A stretch of DNA of 64,000 nucleotides from Trileptium ribeirensis (taxonomy: Eukaryota > Nematoda > Enoplea > Enoplida > Thoracostomopsidae). Shown piece by piece: positions 59,040-64,000 of the stretch; position 1 is the first letter of the stretch, and each line of letters begins with the position of its first letter. The notes under the pieces were generated by a model. It was not told the DNA's origin. It made no database searches and saw only the letters and a list, made by a program, of their open reading frames with translations. Where the stretch lies: NCBI GenBank assembly GCA_030248225.1, contig JASANE010010112.1, positions 62,001 through 126,000 on the forward strand. Reading direction: 5' to 3'. Made by a program: the position numbers and the translations under genes.

Positions 59040-61330
59040 ATTAAACTGCCACTCCAAAGAACGCCACCAAACGTCCTAACGCATAAAGATCCGAAAACAA
59101 AATCAAAGAACGTCGAGACACTACCAAATGAAGAAGTACAAGGAACGATGATAGAACCAAACATAACAACAAAGTTAGAAAATATAATTCAAGAAATGAA
59201 TAGGATAGCAATCGAGCCAGAAACAAAAGAACAACCGGGAGATAAAACAATCTTGCAGGAAATGTGTACCGATACGTCCCAAGAAGAAGCAAGCATCAAA
59301 GAACTGTTTGCAACCATAGAAAACCCGGAAAAAGAAATTCGGGAAACAATGCAAACGCTGCAACGACAAAAAAGAAACAACTACAATTCATAAGAAGTCA
59401 TGCAACTTTAACAAAAGAACTACAACAAATATGTCAAAGTCTGGACCAAAATGAACAGCAGATCCCATTGGCACAACGGAGGAAGGAATCACAAAACACT
59501 GGTGAAGACGAAAGAACATTAGTGCAACAAAATAACGATACTCAACAATCGCAACCAAAGGAACAATATCAAAACGATCCGCGACCGATGATTATAATAC
59601 AAGGAGTAGAATATTGCGGACCCTTCAGTTTGGGTCAAGTATATATATCGCCGAGCAACAAAACTCAGAACTACCACAACAGATAATAACGACAACCGGT
59701 GGTCAAGGAGCAACTAACATAGAACGAAGTACAGTCGAAATTCAACAGGTGCGAGAACAACAACAACAGCAATTGGGCACGAACAACAAAGCAACCGGAG
59801 TAAATCAAACCCAAATCGGTTGCAAATAAAATCCGACCCGATGCAAACCAAACGCGAGTCGGTGCAAGTCAAGTGCAATTCCGAGACGACTAAACGAATA
59901 TCGAACTCAATTTGTTGCAAATTATAAGTTAATGCAGACAGAGACCAATACAATACAAACCTAAACCGAGTCGATGCAAATCAAAATCAGTTCGATGCAC
60001 AAAAAGAACGAGTCGACGTAAACCAAATTCGATTCAACACAAACGGTGCGCAATTCAATTCAAACCGTGATCAACCGACTCAAACTATGATCAGTTCGGT
60101 ATACCAAAAGAACGAAGCTATACAGATCGAATGCGATTAAACCCAAATTGTGACCAAGGCGATAGAAACTGTAACCAAATCGGTGTATATAAAGAGCGAA
60201 CCGACGTAAATCAAACTCGACTTAATACAAACGGTGATCGATTCAATGCAAACCATGAACAAATCGGTACAAATTATGATCAATTCGAAAGAAATAAAGA
60301 ACTAATTGACCCGAATCCAATAGAATACGATACAAATCAAGTGCAATCTAATGCAAATCAAACACGATTTGGTACAAATAAACAACAAACCGGTACAAGT
60401 CAATCGATAGATTCATGGAACCAAGTGAAAACACCTCAGGTAACAACAAATATCGGTGCGAGTCAAATGATAAATACGTGCAATCAAGTACATATTCCGT
60501 ATACGACAACGAACTGCGGTGCGTTTCAAACAATGAATACATGGAGTCAATATCAAAAGATAGCAACCGGTACAACACAAAGCGGTTCATACGAATAGTA
60601 TGGTACAACACCAGCAGCCCCTCAATGCAGTCAAACTCCATTCGTTGCAAACAAATCGGTAATCAATCCGGGAGCACCATTAGCAACAGCAACACCATAT
60701 GTGTACCAAAATCAACAACCACAGCAAGCGACAACGAATCAAACGAATAACCAAGGGCCACAAATTGGCGAAATAATGACAATGAAACAACAGTTAATTG
60801 AAGCGCTGATCAAAGTGGCGACTAAATAATCGCCACAAGGACCGAATACAATGTAACAAGCGATTGGCCAAGCAATTATGGTCAAAATGGAAAACAAAGT
60901 ACAAAACCCACAACCGTACAAAGGTGAGACGAGTTTCAAGAAATTCGTAAATAATTCGAAAAGGCGTCGGCTCAAGATGGCATTGATGACGAACAAGAGG
61001 AACTCAGAGTATTCAAAGCGGCAATGCGAGGAAAAGCAGAAGAACACCTAGAAATATTGACACTCGAAAAAGCTAAAGAATTATGTAATTATAGCGAGTT
61101 GATCAAAAAGTTTAAGAACGATTCGACATACCAAAAACATTAACTAACCATATGAACAAGCTGCAAAGTCTACGACAAACAAGAAAAGTTAGCGATTTCG
61201 TGGAGGAGTTACGAGTATTTCGTGGACGAGTTACGAGGAGTAAACACCACCAAGATATAATAAGTGTGGGAAACTGGGTCATAAAATGACTGTTTGTCGA
61301 GCAGTGTTTCTGAAGAAGTATGGGACAAAA
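59040..61330 (+). pseudogene. Gag of plus-strand retroelement copy 2, with heptad repeats
   Basis: The N-terminus (59148-59393) carries SQEEASIKELFATIENPEKE, matching the minus-strand copy. Then come a Gln-rich stretch (59400-59820), an Asn-centred heptad array (about 59825-60400, roughly 27 units), GAPLATATPYVYQNQQP (about 60670-60720), the capsid-like part (60890-61230), and a zinc knuckle NKCGKLGHKMTVC near 61258-61297 whose first Cys is Tyr. Frameshifts and stops break it throughout. Confidence 0.85.
59825..60400 (+). repeat. 21-bp minisatellite encoding Asn-centred heptads in Gag
   Basis: Units of the type (A/G)ATNCAAAC...GA or CAAATCAA...CGATT recur every 21 bp. In the longest open part (60131-60598) they read NTNGDRF, NANHEQI, GTNYDQF, ERNKELI, DPNPIEY, DTNQVQS, NANQTRF, GTNKQQT. 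Asn is fixed at position 3, and a hydrophobic or aromatic residue usually fills position 7. Units differ at many bases while keeping the 7-residue register. Confidence 0.8.
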
Positions 61331-61539
61331 CATAAGATCAAAATCAAAAAGAAACTCAACAACAAAATTAGAATCGATACAGAGTACTACCGAATCGATC
61401 AAACCAATCAAATGAAAGAATGAGCAATCAACCGTCAAAGTCAAGCGTGGTAGAGCGACAAGAAGGTTTCCGAAAAAATTGGAGAAAGTCGAGGATATAC
61501 CAGCAGATGAAAAGAAAGGAACATTCGTAGAAGTGACTC

Positions 61540-62330
61540 AGGTTAATGATCAAACGAACATGAACTGTGTAGCGACCCAACAGTCATGTCAAGATACTAC
61601 ATCGATACATATCCAGAAGGGAACAAACAATAGCGAGACTTAGTTGATACAGGATCGCAAATTACAAATATCAACTAGGAACTGTATGAAACATACTTTA
61701 ATCCTCTCATGCCCACTAGGTCCAAATGGACACAACGCACATTGCGACTCGTTGTGTTTACTGAGTTTGTTGTATATCGTACGTTTGAACGTGCGCTGTT
61801 ATTCGCTCGCATTGCGAGGTTCCTTAAGGAACCGAGCAACAGCTCTCAGACTGCTCAGTGGTTTGCGCACACAAGTTTCACCTATACGTTTCGGCTTCGA
61901 TGCCTGACGCAGGCTTGAGTTTGTCAAACATTGCACGATACACAAATTAATGGCACGAAAGGGTTAAACATTTACCACTTAGAGAAACAGCATTATGCGC
62001 AGTGGGATTCAACGGAGAATTGGCAGAAAGAGCAGTGAGCTATTTTTTCCTACAAGTCCACCTAGAAAAGAAAATACGAAGAATCCGACTCATCGTAATC
62101 AAGAATTTTTGCAAAGATTGCGATATAAGGACACTATTTCTTGGCAGCCTTCGAGTCAGTAATCGACTATCAACAATTAAGAATCAAAATTAATGATTAA
62201 CCGATACCCCACAGTTGACGAGTCAACGAAATGAGATCGATAAAAGGGATAAAAGACAACCAAATCGAAATATGCAAATGGTCATCTAAAAATACCGGAT
62301 AGAGCAAAATAAGGTGATACAATAATAATG
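61540..62330 (+). pseudogene. Aspartic protease region, plus-strand copy 2, interrupted by a MITE
   Basis: LVDTGSQITN near 61640-61670 is a canonical retropepsin active site. The coding sequence is cut at 61698 by a 262-bp insertion and resumes at about 61964 with HLPLRETALCAVGFNGELAE, SYFFLQVHLEKKIRRI and later FLGSLRVSNRL. Further stops follow near 62200. Confidence 0.75.
61702..61963. mobile_element. piggyBac-type MITE in the retroelement protease
   Basis: TTAA flanks both sides (61698-61701 and 61964-61967). The ends are short inverted repeats: TCCTCTCATGCC on the left and, read inwards, CCCTTTCGTGCC on the right. The start CCCTTT resembles the end of the 9-kb piggyBac element in this window. 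The body contains a perfect palindrome, GGTTCCTTAAGGAACC (61818-61833). No meaningful ORF. The retroelement frame continues across the site when the insert is ignored. Confidence 0.85.
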
Positions 62331-63370
62331 GAACCCTTAACGAAAACAAATAATGGACTGGCAATACCAAACAGTATAGCCATAGTGGAGGACGGCAACA
62401 TCCCGATACCGGTGTGTCACCTAAATACTGTGGAAATCGAGATAATCGAAAATCAACCTTTAGTACGCAAAATCATAAGAAGAGACAATCATAAGAACAG
62501 TGGCCGACGAGGAAAAAGCCCAAAGAGCAATTGATCAGTTCGAAAAGAAACAAATAAAGAATCGAGCGAAAAAGGAAAAAGAATAAACAAAGTGGACTAA
62601 AATTGGAAAACGAGGAAAACCGATAATCAAATCGTGGACTGGCGACATCCAAATAAACAATCCACAGATAATATCAATGGTGGATACAGAAGTACAAGAA
62701 CGAAAGATGGAGCAACGACGATTCAATACCGAACAATTATAAGAGCAAGTGATAGGTCAAGCTGAACATATGAACAATATGGAAATTCCAAGAAAATTCC
62801 TAGAGAAATCAGTTACCGACGAAGAAAGAAAGGTATACATGGCAACCGTACTTCATAATTATCAAGATGTGTTCTCGGAATCAGATTTCGATATCGGTAT
62901 TAACAATCAGGGGGAACATTATATTCAAACCACAGTTGAAAAGTCGATGCGACAACCATTGCAACGGCTACCGTGCGTAGACCGAAACCAAGCGAGCGAA
63001 CAAGTACAAGAAATGCTCGATCAAGGAGTGATCAGAAGATCATATAGCCCTGGGGCTTCACCAATTGTCCTAACCAATAAGAAGATCGTTTAAAAAAATT
63101 CGACGCGGACTACAGAATTCTTAATTCGATTAAAAATAGGATAGTTTTGCCTTACCGAGAAATGACGAAATGTTAGACGCATTACGCGGAGCAAAGTACT
63201 TCTCAACACTAGACGTCAAATCGGGATACTAGCAAGTACCAATGAACGAACAAGATAAAGGAAAGACAGCGTATGTTCTGTCATGGAAGATTATTCGAAT
63301 TCAACGTCATGCATTTCTGGTTGACGATTGGACCGGCAATATTTCAAAGAATGACGCAACTAGAATGTGG
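62330..63370 (+). pseudogene. Reverse transcriptase, plus-strand copy 2, truncated
   Basis: The linker (CHLNTVEIEIIENQPLVRKI) and LHNYQDVFSESDFDIGINNQ precede the fingers: QRLPCVDRNQASEQVQEML and ASPIVLTNKK. The motif A region AKYFSTLDVKSGY near 63190-63230 is followed by a TAG at the position of the usual Trp, then QVPMNEQDKGKTAYV. Motif B is corrupted (FEFNVMHFWLTIGPAIFQRM). The YLDD box, thumb and RNase H are missing; the copy jumps at about 63365. Confidence 0.85.
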
Positions 63371-64000
63371 AACAATTGATAGAAAACTAACAAAGAACGG
63401 CGCAAAACGAACGACAAGAGGAAAGAATGGAATCGGAGGAAGAATTGGACCAACCAGATGAACTCGAAGAACCTGAAAAAAACGAAGCCGACATGTATTC
63501 AGAATATTTTCGGCTAGAACCATTATGGACTCCAGATGAACTAGTACGCGCACAAAATGAACATCCATGCATCCATTCGCTCAAACACTGCGGGAGAATA
63601 CCAAGAAGCACTAACACTCGAAAACGTAGAACTGTGCAATTACAAAGGTGCGAGCAACATCCAGACAGCAAGAGCCTCACAGAGTGAACCAGAAACAACA
63701 CACGCCGCACGAGGAACACAAGTGTACCGCTTCACAATGTACGCTGTATCATATGTGAGACACTATGTGGGAAACGATTAAAACACATTTCAAACAAACC
63801 CTGCAGCATAAATAACAACAATAGCAACACACCATTTACAGGTACATAGAGGATGAAGTGTTTTGCAAAATGCCACAAGGAGCTATCGCACAGATTCGCA
63901 CAAGCGAAGTTGAGTTATGTTTGTAATTTATAAAAACCCGGATACGGACAGCGTCGGAATTTACCTCTCATGCCAGTGAAAATGCTTCGCTACGCTTATT
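63365..64000 (+). pseudogene. Downstream pol fragment, plus-strand copy 2 (possible integrase N-terminus)
   Basis: After the RT break, frames read MESEEELDQPDELEEPEKNE and EYFRLEPLWTPDELVRAQNE, then HPCIHSLKH. The W-T-x-D-E-L-x-x-A-Q-x-x-(D/H)-P pattern is like the segment between RNase H and the integrase zinc finger of Ty3/gypsy elements. After it come ALTLENVELCNYKGAS and SVPLHNVRCIICET. No DDE core is visible before the window ends. Assignment is tentative. Confidence 0.45.

Noticed and set aside
1..64000. CRISPR arrays, operons, rRNA and tRNA genes
   Set aside because: Looked for by eye and not seen. The repeats present are transposon ends, satellites and coding repeats of a retroelement in a eukaryotic context.

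Overview
The window looks like a piece of an intron-rich, AT-rich animal nuclear genome, probably from an invertebrate. The evidence is two split genes with canonical GT/AG introns, a histone deacetylase of the HDAC6/HDAC10 type and a Pi-like glutathione S-transferase. Both are on the minus strand. They are surrounded by decayed transposons: piggyBac, hAT, Ty3/gypsy-like elements and several non-autonomous families. No bacterial-type operons, CRISPR arrays, rRNA or tRNA genes were recognised.

Left part (about 1-28 kb). Seven HDAC exons with matching phases run right to left from 15632 to 2785, and a weaker eighth exon may lie at 2319-2374. Together they carry all the catalytic residues of a zinc deacetylase. 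The 5' end of the gene was not found. Further right, three exons at 27271-19243 encode the N-terminal and central part of a GST. Its first exon and C-terminal exons were not found. The introns are full of repeats: a 101-bp tandem array, three copies of a short TIR element, a 0.5-kb TIR element, a 1.57-kb TIR element with poly-G tracts, an hAT element with 8-bp target duplications, and a degenerate array of roughly 165-bp units.

Middle (about 29-50 kb). A broken Ty3/gypsy-like element lies on the minus strand at 29.0-39.3 kb. It has a Gag with Asn-centred heptad repeats, a protease remnant, reverse transcriptase and RNase H, then a PHD finger where an integrase would be expected, and a further unidentified ORF. 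Next to it is a 9-kb piggyBac element (40723-49723) whose transposase gene is cut in two by a 6.5-kb nested element. The nested element has its own TIRs and subterminal TTCGCGAA palindromes. Two short elements elsewhere (9636-10142 and 50360-50776) share those TIRs and appear to be its non-autonomous relatives.

Right part (about 52.8-64 kb). Two more copies of the retroelement family lie on the plus strand: a 5'-truncated copy with a deletion inside RT, and a second copy running off the window. Between them is a compound LTR-like leader that is also found, in inverted orientation, upstream of the minus-strand copy. A 262-bp TTAA-flanked MITE interrupts the protease of the last copy.

All retroelement and transposase reading frames carry frameshifts and stops, so they are treated as pseudogenes. 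Exon calls rest on reading the sequence by eye and on family motifs. No search was run.
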